From NCBI GenBank assembly GCA_049281195.1, contig JBAPRR010000315.1, positions 1 through 19,113 of the forward strand: DNA of 19,113 nucleotides. The letters run 5' to 3'. The translations under genes were made by a program, and so were the position numbers. Shown here in pieces: positions 1 to 8,164 of this stretch (the stretch's first letter is position 1; every line of letters starts with the position of its first letter). This DNA is from JBAPRR01 sp049281195 (GTDB lineage: Bacteria > Actinomycetota > Acidimicrobiia > Acidimicrobiales > CAVXTF01). The notes beneath the pieces were generated by a model. The model was not told the origin of the DNA. It made no database searches and worked only from the letters and a program-made list of their open reading frames with translations.

Positions 1-983
1 GCATCCATCAGGCCCGCGGCGCGATCGCGATCATGGAGTTCGATGAGCGGGTCCAACAACTGAGGGTCGTCTGCCATTTGCGCCCATGCGTCACCTCGCT
101 CGCGAAGGCGCTCCGGCACCGTTTGGATTGTCAGTTCGTCCGGGTCGATGCTCTGAAGTTCGTCCCACGCGAAAGGGGTGGATACCTGAGCCCCGGGACG
201 CGCTCTGACCGACCACGCACCGAAGATCGTCTTGTGGGGAGCGTTTTGGTTGAAGTCGATGAAAACCTTCGAACCCCTCTCCTCTTTCCACCACGCTGCA
301 GTGATCAGGTCCGGTCGGCGTCGCTCGAGCTCACGCGCCACCGCCACGGCTGCGGCGCGCACCTCGTAAGAGGTCCACAGCGGTTGCAACTGCGCGAAAA
401 CGTGAATCCCTCTGTTCCCCGTGGTCTTCGGCAATGCGACGAAGCTCAACTCTTCGAACAACCGGTGCGTCTCCTGTGCCGCTTCTTGGATCATTGCGAA
501 GGAAACGCCTGGACTTGGATCCAAGTCGATGCGCAGTTGATCTGCGTGCTCCAGATCGTCGGCTTTGGATGGCCAGACGTGGAAGCCCAGGCACGCGAGA
601 TTCACGGCCCACAGCACGTGTGCAAGGTCGCGAATGACCAAAGCTTGGGAGTCGGTGCCGTTTGGAGTGGAGACGATCGCGGTCTCGAGCCACTCGGGAT
701 GCTTCTCCGGAACACGCTTTTGGAAGAACGACGATCCGGTCGCCCCGTGCGGGAAACGCTGGAGCATGACGGGACGGCCACCGACCGCCCGAAGATGAGC
801 ATCCGAGACGGCCTCGTAATAGCGGACCAGGTCCAGCTTGGTTTCGCCGCGCTCAGGAAAGAGGACTTTGTCCGGGTTGCTGACCGTTACCTCGTGTCCC
901 GCTGCTTCGACGAGAATGCTCCCCGCTTCGTCTTTTTTGGCCACGGGCAACGACAGTAGAGTGCAACAGTCGTCATTCGCCAT
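1..983 (-). CDS. Stand-alone LigD-type primase-polymerase (3' end off the window)
   Basis: Archaeo-eukaryotic primase-type polymerase of the LigD PolDom family, which in actinobacteria fills gaps and adds nucleotides during non-homologous end joining or related repair. The reading frame is open on the minus strand from the ATG at 983 to the window edge (327 codons). It shows the family hallmarks in order: 'NPDKVLFPERGETKLDLVRYY' (shortly after the N-terminus), 'LRIDLDPSPG' with the D-x-D metal-binding pair, 'TGNRGIHVFAQL', 'KVFIDFNQNA' and 'SVRARPGAQVSTPFAWDEL'. No ligase or nuclease domain precedes the polymerase, so this is the stand-alone form; such proteins are about 300-350 residues, so little should be missing. 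An in-frame GTG about 15 codons inside is an alternative start. Family assignment is confident; the repair role is inferred from family knowledge. No ku or ligase gene is in view. Confidence 0.9.
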   Translation of the reverse strand, partial: MANDDCCTLLSLPVAKKDEAGSILVEAAGHEVTVSNPDKVLFPERGETKLDLVRYYEAVSDAHLRAVGGRPVMLQRFPHGATGSSFFQKRVPEKHPEWLETAIVSTPNGTDSQALVIRDLAHVLWAVNLACLGFHVWPSKADDLEHADQLRIDLDPSPGVSFAMIQEAAQETHRLFEELSFVALPKTTGNRGIHVFAQLQPLWTSYEVRAAAVAVARELERRRPDLITAAWWKEERGSKVFIDFNQNAPHKTIFGAWSVRARPGAQVSTPFAWDELQSIDPDELTIQTVPERLRERGDAWAQMADDPQLLDPLIELHDRDRAAGLMD

Positions 984-1053
984 AGTAAAGGCGACAAAGG
1001 GGCATGGCCGTCTTGTTGAACGAGTAGATCGGCGTCGACGTGCTCGAGTGCGG

Positions 1054-1632
1054 TCACCGCAAGGTCGACCATGGCGAAGGATGGCAATCGGCAAGCTGTA
1101 CTCCGAGGTCGAGCAAACCGTCATCAACCCCTGCAGGGTCTCGGAGAAAGGCGACTATTCGCACCGCGAGGGGATCGCAGCCGATGCCGGCGAGGTGCTC
1201 CCGCAGCAGATCGGCTGCCCGTTCTGTCTCACCGGCGCTGGCAGCGCGGACCACTTCGACGTGGTGACGCTCCCAGTTCATCAGTCGTGCACCGGATCGC
1301 TCCGCTACCCGTCCGCTCAGGGCCTCCAAGTCGGCGACAGCCAGCCCGAAACCTGCGTTGGAGTCGATCGCCCGCAGAAGTGCAATCGTGGCTTCAGCGC
1401 GGTGGACGGCTCGTTGCGCCTGGCGGTACGACGCGGCCGCCAGTGGGTTCGTGCTGACCGCCCGGCCATGGTCTTCAACCGCCAGCGGGCAACCGATCGG
1501 TGATCTCGAGGTCTGCGTCGCGATGGCTGCATGACCCCCGCTGTGAGGGGATCGACTGAGGTGCCACTGAGGCGATGCTGAGGTCGGCCGTGGCGATTTC
1601 GGGCTTGCACATCTCGAAGTTCTAATGGCCAC
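1054..1632 (-). pseudogene. Fragment of a TTC38-like TPR protein
   Basis: The reading frame encodes about 140 residues that resemble the N-terminal half of bacterial TTC38-like tetratricopeptide proteins: 'GRAVSTNPLAAASYRQAQ', then 'LLRAIDSNAGFGLAVADLEAL', 'WERHHVEVVRAASAGETERA' and 'DLLREHLAGIGCDPLAV'. These are helix-pair repeats of no known catalytic role. The frame stops at 1054, far short of the 400 or more residues usual in the family. No ATG, GTG or TTG lies in frame near the start of the similarity (around 1490); the nearest is a GTG at 1632, preceded and followed by sequence that does not look coding. I therefore read it as a decayed or truncated remnant. A different frame at about 980-1087 ('SPLLWRM') may be a further scrap of the same gene, but that is weak. 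Confidence 0.45.
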
Positions 1633-1727
1633 GGCGCACGGCAGAAACAATTCTTCTTGCGTTGTTAACGCGGAATTCTTTCAGAACGGTCCTTGGGTGA
1701 AATCATGGCCGCTCTTTCCACCGCCCC

Positions 1728-1756
1728 TTCACGCCAGACACCACGTCACTTAGGAT
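1728..1756 (+). promoter_or_regulatory. Possible promoter of the first tetR gene
   Basis: TTCACG at 1728-1733 and TAGGAT at 1751-1756 are separated by 17 bases, upstream of the ATG at 1808. Both boxes are only moderate matches. The TTAGATAAC just downstream resembles the TTAGATAACC that forms the -10 region of the third tetR on the other strand, so that region may be functional. No convincing Shine-Dalgarno precedes the ATG. Confidence 0.3.
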
Positions 1757-1807
1757 TTAGATAACTTCTGGCGCGTAGAACCGATCGTTTAGGCGGCGAG
1801 TCCGGTC

Positions 1808-2530
1808 ATGAAAACTGCAACTAAAGGCGAAGCGAGACCAAGAACGGCAACCTGCGACGTCGTGCTACCCGGAACCCGGTCGCCGCGCGATCCCGCGCGG
1901 TCATTGCCCCCAGGAGGACACGGGCTGTCCCGAGAACATGTCGCCGAGGTGCAGAGAGATCGTCTAGTCGACGCGATTGTCCAGGTGGTCGCCGACAAGG
2001 GCTACGACGGCGCCACCGTAAAGGCGATCGTCCATCAGGCGGGCGTTGGCCTCAACACGTTCTATGAACACTTCCGCTCAAAAGAGGACCTCTTTCTAGC
2101 CGCTTATGACCGCGGGGTTCCGACCCTGTTGGAGAGCGTTTATTCTGCTTTCGAGCAAGGAGGAGCCGACTGGGAAGCGAGGGTTGAGGCAGGAATATCG
2201 GCCTTTATGACAATCCTTTCTGCAAATCCTGGTTTCGCCCGGTTCTTCACCGTTGAGGGCACTCGGGCCGGGCCTGTCGTCAGAGATCGTATTGACGAAG
2301 TCTTCGAGAATTCATTCGCCGTCTTCGGTGCGGAAGGATCTCTTGTCGAATCCGTTAACCGCGATCGCTTAGGAATGCTCCCCTTCGTTATTGGGGGTAT
2401 CTACACCCGTGTCCACCTGTGGGTGCGATCGGGACGAACCGATCGGTTGCCGGAACTTGCCCCTCAACTTACTCAGTTCGTCATCGCCGTCTTCAGATCC
2501 GAGGCCGAGCATTCGAAGCAGTCCGGCTAA
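1808..2530 (+). CDS. TetR-family regulator (first of three related copies)
   Basis: A 240-residue TetR-type repressor. The N-terminal DNA-binding domain lies at about residues 50-100: 'RLVDAIVQVVADKGYDGATV' is helix 1 leading into the helix-turn-helix, followed by 'VGLNTFYEHFRSKEDLFLAA', the typical recognition helix and helix 4. The C-terminal ligand-binding domain is all-helical and gives no clue to the ligand. Ahead of the HTH is a 45-residue extension containing 'VVLPGTRSPRD' and 'LPPGGHGLSRE'. The same elements occur in the two minus-strand regulators at 7104 and 8163, so the three are paralogues. The start is uncertain because no good ribosome site precedes the ATG; a GTG at 1861, within VVLPG, is an alternative. 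The gene converges on the surface-protein gene, whose end lies 173 bases beyond this stop. Confidence 0.88.
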   Translation: MKTATKGEARPRTATCDVVLPGTRSPRDPARSLPPGGHGLSREHVAEVQRDRLVDAIVQVVADKGYDGATVKAIVHQAGVGLNTFYEHFRSKEDLFLAAYDRGVPTLLESVYSAFEQGGADWEARVEAGISAFMTILSANPGFARFFTVEGTRAGPVVRDRIDEVFENSFAVFGAEGSLVESVNRDRLGMLPFVIGGIYTRVHLWVRSGRTDRLPELAPQLTQFVIAVFRSEAEHSKQSG

Positions 2531-2600
2531 ACGGGCGGCGGATCACTCGGGCTCATCGCCAGACGGTGGATCCGACTTCCCATGACCCAGGGGGGACTCG

Positions 2601-2671
2601 GTGGGGAGCCAGCAGTGTCCGCCCCAGGTCGATGGGTTGATGTCGTTGGCCGGATCCCGACGACTCCCCAC
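2601..2671. repeat. Inverted repeat between convergent genes
   Basis: GTGGGGAG at 2601-2608 is matched perfectly by CTCCCCAC at 2664-2671, with a 55-base loop that itself contains GTCGT/ACGAC. It lies in the 173-base gap between the first tetR stop and the surface-protein stop, so it could serve as a transcription stop for either gene, but no T run follows on either strand. Nothing else is evident in this gap. Confidence 0.25.
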
Positions 2672-2703
2672 AATGACCACGTGCCAATCTGGGGTGGTAG
2701 TTG

Positions 2704-5700
2704 TCAGCTCGCTTTGACCGTCTCCTTGTACTGCGAGCTCGATGCGTTGAAGTTGTTCGAACCGCCGTAGCTAACATTAACGGTTTCGACGCCAGATTTC
2801 GGATAGCTGGTTGTGCAACTTGCAGTTCCGGCGCTCGTGACCGCAACACCGCTGCAACCCTTGATGGCTACATCGCCGTTCGAGAAGGTGACCCCGCCGG
2901 TGGCTGTCCCCACCCCGGGTGCCACCGTCGAGACACTGGCGGTGTAAGTGACCTTCTGGTTGACCACTGCCGGGTTGTGCGACGAGGTCACCTCGACTGT
3001 CGTCGAAGCTGGTAGCTCTTGATACGAGAGCGTCGCCGTCTGTCCGAGGTAGCCGTTGGTGGCGGAGTATGTCGCCGATATCCGATTGGTGCCGGCCTTC
3101 AGGCTTGATGTCGTGCAAGTGGCATTGCCAGTAGCCGAGACCGGAACACTGATGCAGCCGACGATGTTCTTGTCACCCCGACTGAAGGTCACGGCGCCCG
3201 TCGGAACGGGCAAGGCCGGTGCGCTCACGCCAGACGACAGGGTGTCCGTAAGTGTGACCGACTGCCCGTACACGAGGCCCTTCTTGGGGGACGCCGTCAG
3301 CTTGCCCTGGCTCGGAGCGAGTTCCACCGCACCGATGGTGCACTTTCCTCCGGCAGCGCCTGGACGTGCGACTCCACGCTGGTCGGTGGAAGGGCACAGA
3401 GCGACGCCGTCCGGATTGCCAGTGGCGGTGGCAGGGATGTCCCCGACTGCTGGACTGTCAGATGCCGGGGCTTCGGTGGCGGTCGGTCCACCGTTGTTGC
3501 CAAGTGGTCCGAGGTCAGGTTCGACGTCCACCAAGTCGGCCCGGAATACGGGCTGCATGCCACAGGCGGCGCTCGTGGTGTCATCCGTCAGGTTGTAGCC
3601 CTCACTTGTCGGAGCTGTACCACCGCAGTTGCCTCCGGAGTTGTCGGCGATGATGGTGGCCCCGATTGTCATCGTGCCGCCGCCCGCGTTCAGCACACCG
3701 CCACCTTCAGATCCTGCAGAGTTATCCGCAATCGTACTGTTGGTGACTGTTGCTACTCCGGAGTTGACCAGTCCACCACCGCCTTGAGCGGGAGTTGAGT
3801 TGTCGGCAATGGTGCTGTTCTCGACTATCAGCGTGCCGCCATTGTTGATGCCACCGGCACCGAGGGCACCAGTGTTATCGGAAATGGTGTCGCCGTCGAG
3901 AGTCATCGTGCCTTGATTCAGGACTCCACCACCCGCAAATCCGGCCGAGTTGTCAGTGATTGTGCTGTTGGCGACGGCGAGGGTGGAGCCTGCGTTGTAG
4001 ATCCCGGCCCCGAATTGATATGAGCCGTTCTCGATGACCAAGTTGTCGAGGTTCACCTGGAGGCCAGGGGTGATCACGAACACCGCCTGACTTGCACCGC
4101 TGCCATCAACCGTGGCCTGAACACTTGAGCCGCCGGCGATGGTCGCGGGGATCGTGATCGTCACATTTTGTTGGATAGAGCCTGATACATCGATCGTGTC
4201 ACCAGGACCTATTTGGGTGAGGGCGTAGGCGAGGGTGGCGCACGGGTTCGAGGAGAACGAGCATGTACCTGCGTCAGTACCACCCTGAGCCACGTAGTAG
4301 GTGGCTGCATTCTTCGCGGCGTACAACGTGAAGCTCTGCGTGGTCGAGCCTTGTGAGTTCGCAGCTGTGATAGTGATCGGGTACGTGCCCTGGGTTGCGG
4401 GTGTGCCGGCGATGGTGGCAGTCCCGTCACCGTTGTCCGTAAAGGTCACCCCCACCGGAAACGGTCCGGATTCCGTCAACGACGCCGTGGGATTGGCGTA
4501 AGAGTCGACGGTGAACGAACCGGCGGGTCCACCGACATCAAACGTCGCGACCGAGCCACTGGTAATCGTGGGTGAGGCCAGAGGAGCCACTTCGACAGAT
4601 CCGATAGTGCATGCACTGCCGTCGGAAGGCTGGGGGCGAGACACTCCTCGCTGATCGGTACCAGGGCAAACGGACACCCCGTTTAGCGTGGTTCCGGTGG
4701 GAATCTGCGCCACTGTCGGACTGTCGCTTGCCGGCAACATCGTGAAGGTCGGGCCGCCATTGTCGGAGAGCGCTCCAACGTCGGGATCCGTGTCGACTAT
4801 GTCGGTGGACTGTGAGTCGAAGCAGCTGCTGTCCTCGTCGGTGAGGTTGTAGCCCACACTCGTGAAGTTCCAGTCAGGACATGTACTTGGATCCCCATTG
4901 TCCGCAAGAATTGATGCGCCGATGGAGGCGTCCCCGGACAATCCGTTCCCATTCCCAACGATTGTGTCAGAGGTCAATATGGCCCCACCAGCGCCGGATA
5001 TTGCCGTGCTCTGGTTGTTGGCAATCGTGCTGTCGGTGATGGTGATGGAGGCCTCTCCCCCACCGGGTCCAGACACTCCGTAGCCTCCGGTGTTGTATGT
5101 CGGATCGTTGAGGTTTCCGGAAATCGTGCTTCCGACGACTGTCAGAGTTGAGCCGGCGGTCACGGAGATGCCGCCTCCTTGACCGGTGTTATTTGAAATC
5201 GTGGAGTTGGTGATGGTAGCTGTACCGCTGTTGGCGATGGCACCTTGTCCGGCATCGCTGCCACTTTCAACGGTGTTGTCAGTCACGAGGCTGTCTGTGA
5301 TGTTTACGGTCCCTGTGATGTTGTTCACAGCACTGCCGCCAGAATTCGTTCCTGTCCCCGAAGCATCGTCTCCAGATAACGTGCAGTTGATCACATTGAC
5401 GGTGGCGCCGATGTTTTCGATCCCGGACCCGCTAAAGCCCGTGCCGTCAATCGACAGATCGTCCAATGTGACGTGTGTACCGGAGCCGAAGTTGAAGATC
5501 GCACCAGAACTCTGAGTTTCAACGATCGCCGGCGAGTTCGTGGGCGCGCCGGCACCACTAATTGTCAGGTCATCGAACTGACCGGGATCGTAAGCGTTTG
5601 CCGGCGGGTCTGTGATGGTGTCCTCGATCGTTCCTGACACATAGATCGTTTGCCCAGGGACACCGTCTATGGCATGTGTGATGGTGGCGCAGGGGTTCGA

Positions 5701-6810
5701 CTGGTCTTGACAGTTGTTGTCAGTGTCGGAGCCGGCCTGTGCTACATATTCCGCAGGTGGTGCATCGACTGTGTAGTCAAGACCTGCAGATGTACTGCTC
5801 GAGTAGTTCGTGTCTCCCGAGTACACCGCTGTCAATACCATGTTGCCAAACGGTAGAGCTTGCGATCCGAACTGCTGCAGGATAGGGGTAGTTCCTGTCG
5901 AGAGCTGAGCACTGCCTCCCTGAACGGATGCTGTTCCGAGACCGTATTCCGTTCCATCAGGAGAAGTTGCGAAGAAAGCAATCGTACCGGTGGCGTCCCC
6001 GGCAGGTCCGCCTCCGTTCGTCTTGAATATTCCTGCAGCCAGACTCACCGGCTGCCCGCTAACCCCAGGAGTCGGGTTGACGGCAACCACCGTCGTCGTC
6101 GGAACGATTCCGGCCGCTCCGAGTGACAGAGTTCCATTCAGGTTGAGGGTGATGTTGTTGTTGGTGCTGCCGGCCACACCATACGGATATTGACCCGAGT
6201 TGAGCGGCTCTTGGGCCAGTCCGCAAGAACCCGGATCATCGGGCGTGCCAGTGAAGTCGGGGATGTCGAAGCCGGAAGAGGAAATCGTTACATCATTCGA
6301 GTTGAGGTTGTATGGCGAAGTCGTGGTGAACGTCATCGGGATCGGTGTCGACACGCAGGTGGCGGTGATCGGCGTCGTGACGTTCAAGGTGAGCATCATC
6401 GTGTCGGTGAGCGTCATCTGGCCGTCCAGGTTGAACGTCCCCGTAGCGGTGCCCGGGTTGACCTCCGTATAGGCAAATGTCGTGCAACCTCCGGCTGCAC
6501 TGCTACACACGTTTTGAGAAGGGAGTGTCAGCGTGGCATTGCTGATGGTCCCGCTGGAGAAATCTTCGTCACCGGTAAGGGTGGTCGTAGTCTGGCTCGG
6601 AAATTGGTTTGGTGTATCGCCGCTGCTCAGGACCGACCAACTACCGGACACCAAGTTAAGGCCGAACTGACACGTCCCAGGAGACGCTGTAGTGCAGTCT
6701 GGATTGCTGTCGGCTGACGCAACCCCCGCACCCAGGACCGCCACACTTCCTACCACGGCGAGCATCACGGCTATGACGATCGTCAGGTGGGCACCAAGTC
6801 GCTTCTTCAT
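2704..6810 (-). CDS. Secreted beta-helix and Ig-like repeat surface protein, 1368 residues
   Basis: A very large exported protein. Residues 1-33 form a signal peptide (KKR, then a long hydrophobic stretch ending in GVASADS). Then come: a beta-rich domain of unknown family (35-235); an Ig-like domain (237-350); a right-handed parallel beta-helix (354-745) opening with 'YVAQAGSDTDNNCQDQSNPC' and closing with 'CPGTDQRGVSRPQ', the ending of choice-of-anchor-Q proteins; a putative Ig fold (746-835); a second beta-helix with the same opening and closing motifs (837-1165); and two similar Ig-like domains (1167-1265, 1269-1368). The helices are built of 'NSTIxDN' rungs. I chose the ATG at 6810 because GAGGGGG precedes it with good spacing and the signal peptide starts there. 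No LPxTG, transmembrane tail or enzymatic site is visible, so adhesion or matrix function is inference. Confidence 0.9.
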   Translation of the reverse strand: MKKRLGAHLTIVIAVMLAVVGSVAVLGAGVASADSNPDCTTASPGTCQFGLNLVSGSWSVLSSGDTPNQFPSQTTTTLTGDEDFSSGTISNATLTLPSQNVCSSAAGGCTTFAYTEVNPGTATGTFNLDGQMTLTDTMMLTLNVTTPITATCVSTPIPMTFTTTSPYNLNSNDVTISSSGFDIPDFTGTPDDPGSCGLAQEPLNSGQYPYGVAGSTNNNITLNLNGTLSLGAAGIVPTTTVVAVNPTPGVSGQPVSLAAGIFKTNGGGPAGDATGTIAFFATSPDGTEYGLGTASVQGGSAQLSTGTTPILQQFGSQALPFGNMVLTAVYSGDTNYSSSTSAGLDYTVDAPPAEYVAQAGSDTDNNCQDQSNPCATITHAIDGVPGQTIYVSGTIEDTITDPPANAYDPGQFDDLTISGAGAPTNSPAIVETQSSGAIFNFGSGTHVTLDDLSIDGTGFSGSGIENIGATVNVINCTLSGDDASGTGTNSGGSAVNNITGTVNITDSLVTDNTVESGSDAGQGAIANSGTATITNSTISNNTGQGGGISVTAGSTLTVVGSTISGNLNDPTYNTGGYGVSGPGGGEASITITDSTIANNQSTAISGAGGAILTSDTIVGNGNGLSGDASIGASILADNGDPSTCPDWNFTSVGYNLTDEDSSCFDSQSTDIVDTDPDVGALSDNGGPTFTMLPASDSPTVAQIPTGTTLNGVSVCPGTDQRGVSRPQPSDGSACTIGSVEVAPLASPTITSGSVATFDVGGPAGSFTVDSYANPTASLTESGPFPVGVTFTDNGDGTATIAGTPATQGTYPITITAANSQGSTTQSFTLYAAKNAATYYVAQGGTDAGTCSFSSNPCATLAYALTQIGPGDTIDVSGSIQQNVTITIPATIAGGSSVQATVDGSGASQAVFVITPGLQVNLDNLVIENGSYQFGAGIYNAGSTLAVANSTITDNSAGFAGGGVLNQGTMTLDGDTISDNTGALGAGGINNGGTLIVENSTIADNSTPAQGGGGLVNSGVATVTNSTIADNSAGSEGGGVLNAGGGTMTIGATIIADNSGGNCGGTAPTSEGYNLTDDTTSAACGMQPVFRADLVDVEPDLGPLGNNGGPTATEAPASDSPAVGDIPATATGNPDGVALCPSTDQRGVARPGAAGGKCTIGAVELAPSQGKLTASPKKGLVYGQSVTLTDTLSSGVSAPALPVPTGAVTFSRGDKNIVGCISVPVSATGNATCTTSSLKAGTNRISATYSATNGYLGQTATLSYQELPASTTVEVTSSHNPAVVNQKVTYTASVSTVAPGVGTATGGVTFSNGDVAIKGCSGVAVTSAGTASCTTSYPKSGVETVNVSYGGSNNFNASSSQYKETVKAS

Positions 6811-6869
6811 CTGTTCAGTTCCCCCTCGCTCAGCAAGCCCCATCAAGCACAAAGGTTCAAAAACCCGGG

Positions 6870-6901
6870 CTTATACAAACACAGTGCTTTAGGCGGTTCA
6901 A
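6870..6901 (-). promoter_or_regulatory. Possible promoter of the surface-protein gene
   Basis: Read on the minus strand, TATAAG (6875-6870) preceded by TTTG gives a plausible -10 box about 60 bases upstream of the start codon. TTGAAC (around 6901-6896) is a possible -35, but the 20-base spacing is wide. A weak -35 would fit a gene that needs an activator. The exact start of transcription cannot be fixed by eye. Confidence 0.35.
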
Positions 6902-6914
6902 GGGATCTGCATTT

Positions 6915-6930
6915 GAAAATATTGATTTTC
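6915..6930. promoter_or_regulatory. Operator-like palindrome 1: GAAAA-N6-TTTTC
   Basis: GAAAATATTGATTTTC, flanked by TT and TCAA. It is the first of three copies of the same dyad in the upstream region of the surface-protein gene, and the nearest to its putative promoter. The length and dyad symmetry suit a dimeric regulator such as TetR; the TetR gene at 7104 is the closest candidate. Binding is inferred. Confidence 0.6.
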
Positions 6931-6965
6931 TCAAACTTGCGCTCGCAACTCGTACAGAGTTATTT

Positions 6966-6981
6966 GAAAATGTCGGTTTTC
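6966..6981. promoter_or_regulatory. Operator-like palindrome 2: GAAAA-N6-TTTTC
   Basis: GAAAATGTCGGTTTTC, extended on both sides to TTGAAAA-N6-TTTTCAA, making it the most complete copy. Its centre is 51 bp from that of copy 1. The central six bases differ from the other copies while the arms are kept, as expected for a protein-binding site rather than a duplicated stretch of DNA. Confidence 0.6.
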
Positions 6982-7017
6982 AACGAAGTCGGCTGAAGGC
7001 AGCTCAGAAATGCATGT

Positions 7018-7033
7018 GAAAACCGCCGTTTTC
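7018..7033. promoter_or_regulatory. Operator-like palindrome 3: GAAAA-N6-TTTTC
   Basis: GAAAACCGCCGTTTTC. Its centre is 52 bp from that of copy 2, so all three copies would lie on the same face of the helix. It sits about 70 bases beyond the stop of the TetR gene at 7104. The rest of the 293-base gap between the two genes shows nothing else I can name. Confidence 0.55.
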
Positions 7034-7103
7034 CGGTAGTCATCAAAAAGTGCCTGCTGTTGTTACTGATCCACGTTCGTCTATTGCGAAGCCATCGATC
7101 TCT

Positions 7104-7799
7104 TCAGTCCTTCACGTCCACTCCATACCCGAGTAGGACGCCGACGAGAAACGATGTCACTTCTGGAGCGAGTGTCGCGAGCTCCGCTGCTCGATCATCT
7201 CGCACGCATCTGGCGAGGCGATGCAGGGTCCCACCGACGACGTAGGTGCCCAGGGAGTGCGGGTCGATGTCCTTACGAAGATTGAGGTCGAGGCCTCGAT
7301 CAGATGACTCTATAAACACCGCCTCGAACTCACCGACCACGCTGTCGAAGTGCTCGAAGACCTGGGTGCCCGCCCTCGGAACCTCGACAATGGAGAACTT
7401 CGCAAACGTCGGATTGGCTGCCAACTGGCCGAACATGGAGCCAAGGGTCACCGTAACTCGATGCGACCACGGACCCTCGGCCAGCGCAAAGACGCGGATC
7501 GCCTCCCGGCGGACGAGTTCGGCCCCAGTGTGAAACGCCGCAAGAAGACAGTCCTCTTTCCGTTTGTAAAGGTTGTAGAACTCCCTCGTCGAGATCCCCG
7601 CGCGGGAGCAAACGGCAGCTACTCGCGCGTCGGCTACCCCAGTCTCTGCAACCACCTGAACCATTGCATCAATCAAACGTGCCTGTTGGAGAGGGATGAT
7701 TTCTTGGCGATCGACTCCGTGACGACCCCGAGGTACTTGTCGCTGAAGGGTTGAAGGCGCGGTGCTTCCGGGCAGTGCCACCGGCTCGCTCGCCTCCAT
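7104..7799 (-). CDS. TetR-family regulator (second of three related copies)
   Basis: A 231-residue TetR-type regulator immediately upstream of the surface-protein gene and on the same strand. The DNA-binding domain reads 'RLIDAMVQVVAETGVADARV', then 'AVCSRAGISTREFYNLYKRK' and EDCLLAAF. The extension before it carries 'VALPGS' and 'VPRGRHGVDRQE'. It is closest to the copy at 8163: both have the distinctive 'RAGISTREFY' recognition helix and a C-terminal domain with 'PRAGxxVxExF'-like and 'GGxxxRxARCVRD' stretches. GGGAGGAAC lies 7 bases before the ATG at 7799; a GTG directly before it is also possible. The three GAAAA-N6-TTTTC dyads lie just past its 3' end, making it the likeliest regulator of the surface protein, though the paralogues cannot be excluded. 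Confidence 0.9.
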   Translation of the reverse strand: MEASEPVALPGSTAPSTLQRQVPRGRHGVDRQEIIPLQQARLIDAMVQVVAETGVADARVAAVCSRAGISTREFYNLYKRKEDCLLAAFHTGAELVRREAIRVFALAEGPWSHRVTVTLGSMFGQLAANPTFAKFSIVEVPRAGTQVFEHFDSVVGEFEAVFIESSDRGLDLNLRKDIDPHSLGTYVVGGTLHRLARCVRDDRAAELATLAPEVTSFLVGVLLGYGVDVKD

Positions 7800-7802
7800 C
7801 AC

Positions 7803-8148
7803 CGTTCCTCCCGCCGCTCAAGATCATGCTTCGCGCATTGCAACGACGAATCAGCACACGACTGCAGAGGCGCAGCCCGACACCTGTAGGAGATGCAAGC
7901 GCATACCGCCCCCCCGACAGACGAGCTTGTTCACATCATGGACGCGCCATGTCGGAGTCTTCACCGCATAGACGAGCGGAGACCCTTGTGCTTGAAGGGC
8001 ATGGACCTGGGACAGCTGCCCCCTGTTACTCCCAGGTCTGCAATACCCTCAGTACCGATTCACTCCCATTTCCTCCAAGGGAGCCGTCGTTGGAAACGTC
8101 GCGTTATCCAAACATGGAGATCGGTAGGAGTTCAATACATCCTTAATT
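7803..8148. other. 346-base non-coding gap between two tetR genes
   Basis: No convincing gene on either strand; the open frames here have no ribosome sites and no family look. It holds the Shine-Dalgarno of the second tetR (about 7807-7812 on the minus strand) and the bulged hairpin at 8004-8038, and ends at the fourth GAAA-type dyad. Two short ATGC-N(4-5)-GCAT motifs lie near 7830 and 7893. I could not identify a clear promoter for the second tetR. Confidence 0.4.
8004..8038. repeat. Bulged 12-bp hairpin
   Basis: GACCTGGG (8004-8011) pairs with CCCAGGTC (8031-8038). Stacked inside it, ACAG (8012-8015) pairs with CTGT (8023-8026), leaving a 7-base loop and a 4-base bulge on one side. It lies between the third and second tetR genes, both read on the minus strand. 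There is no T run, so it is not a standard terminator; it may be an RNA stem or a second type of binding site. Confidence 0.4.
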
Positions 8149-8164
8149 GAAACTCTGCATTTTC
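8149..8164. promoter_or_regulatory. Operator-like palindrome 4 (one mismatch), over the tetR stop codon
   Basis: GAAACTCTGCATTTTC, extended to TTGAAAC-N6-TTTTCAA. It differs from the three copies at 6915-7033 only at the inner base of one arm and keeps the 6-base spacer. The TGA stop of the third tetR gene lies inside it, and it is about 350 bases upstream of the second tetR. It may couple that gene to the same regulator. Confidence 0.45.

Noticed and set aside
33..959. A long plus-strand open frame of about 308 codons
   Set aside because: It is antisense to the LigD-type polymerase gene, whose minus-strand product carries clear family motifs; the plus-strand product has none.
838..1503. Plus-strand open frame of about 221 codons
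   Set aside because: It spans two unrelated minus-strand features and has no ribosome site or recognisable motif; it is a high-GC shadow frame.
6190..6717. Plus-strand frames opposite the surface-protein gene
   Set aside because: Antisense to the N-terminal part of the 1368-residue protein; low complexity and without ribosome sites.
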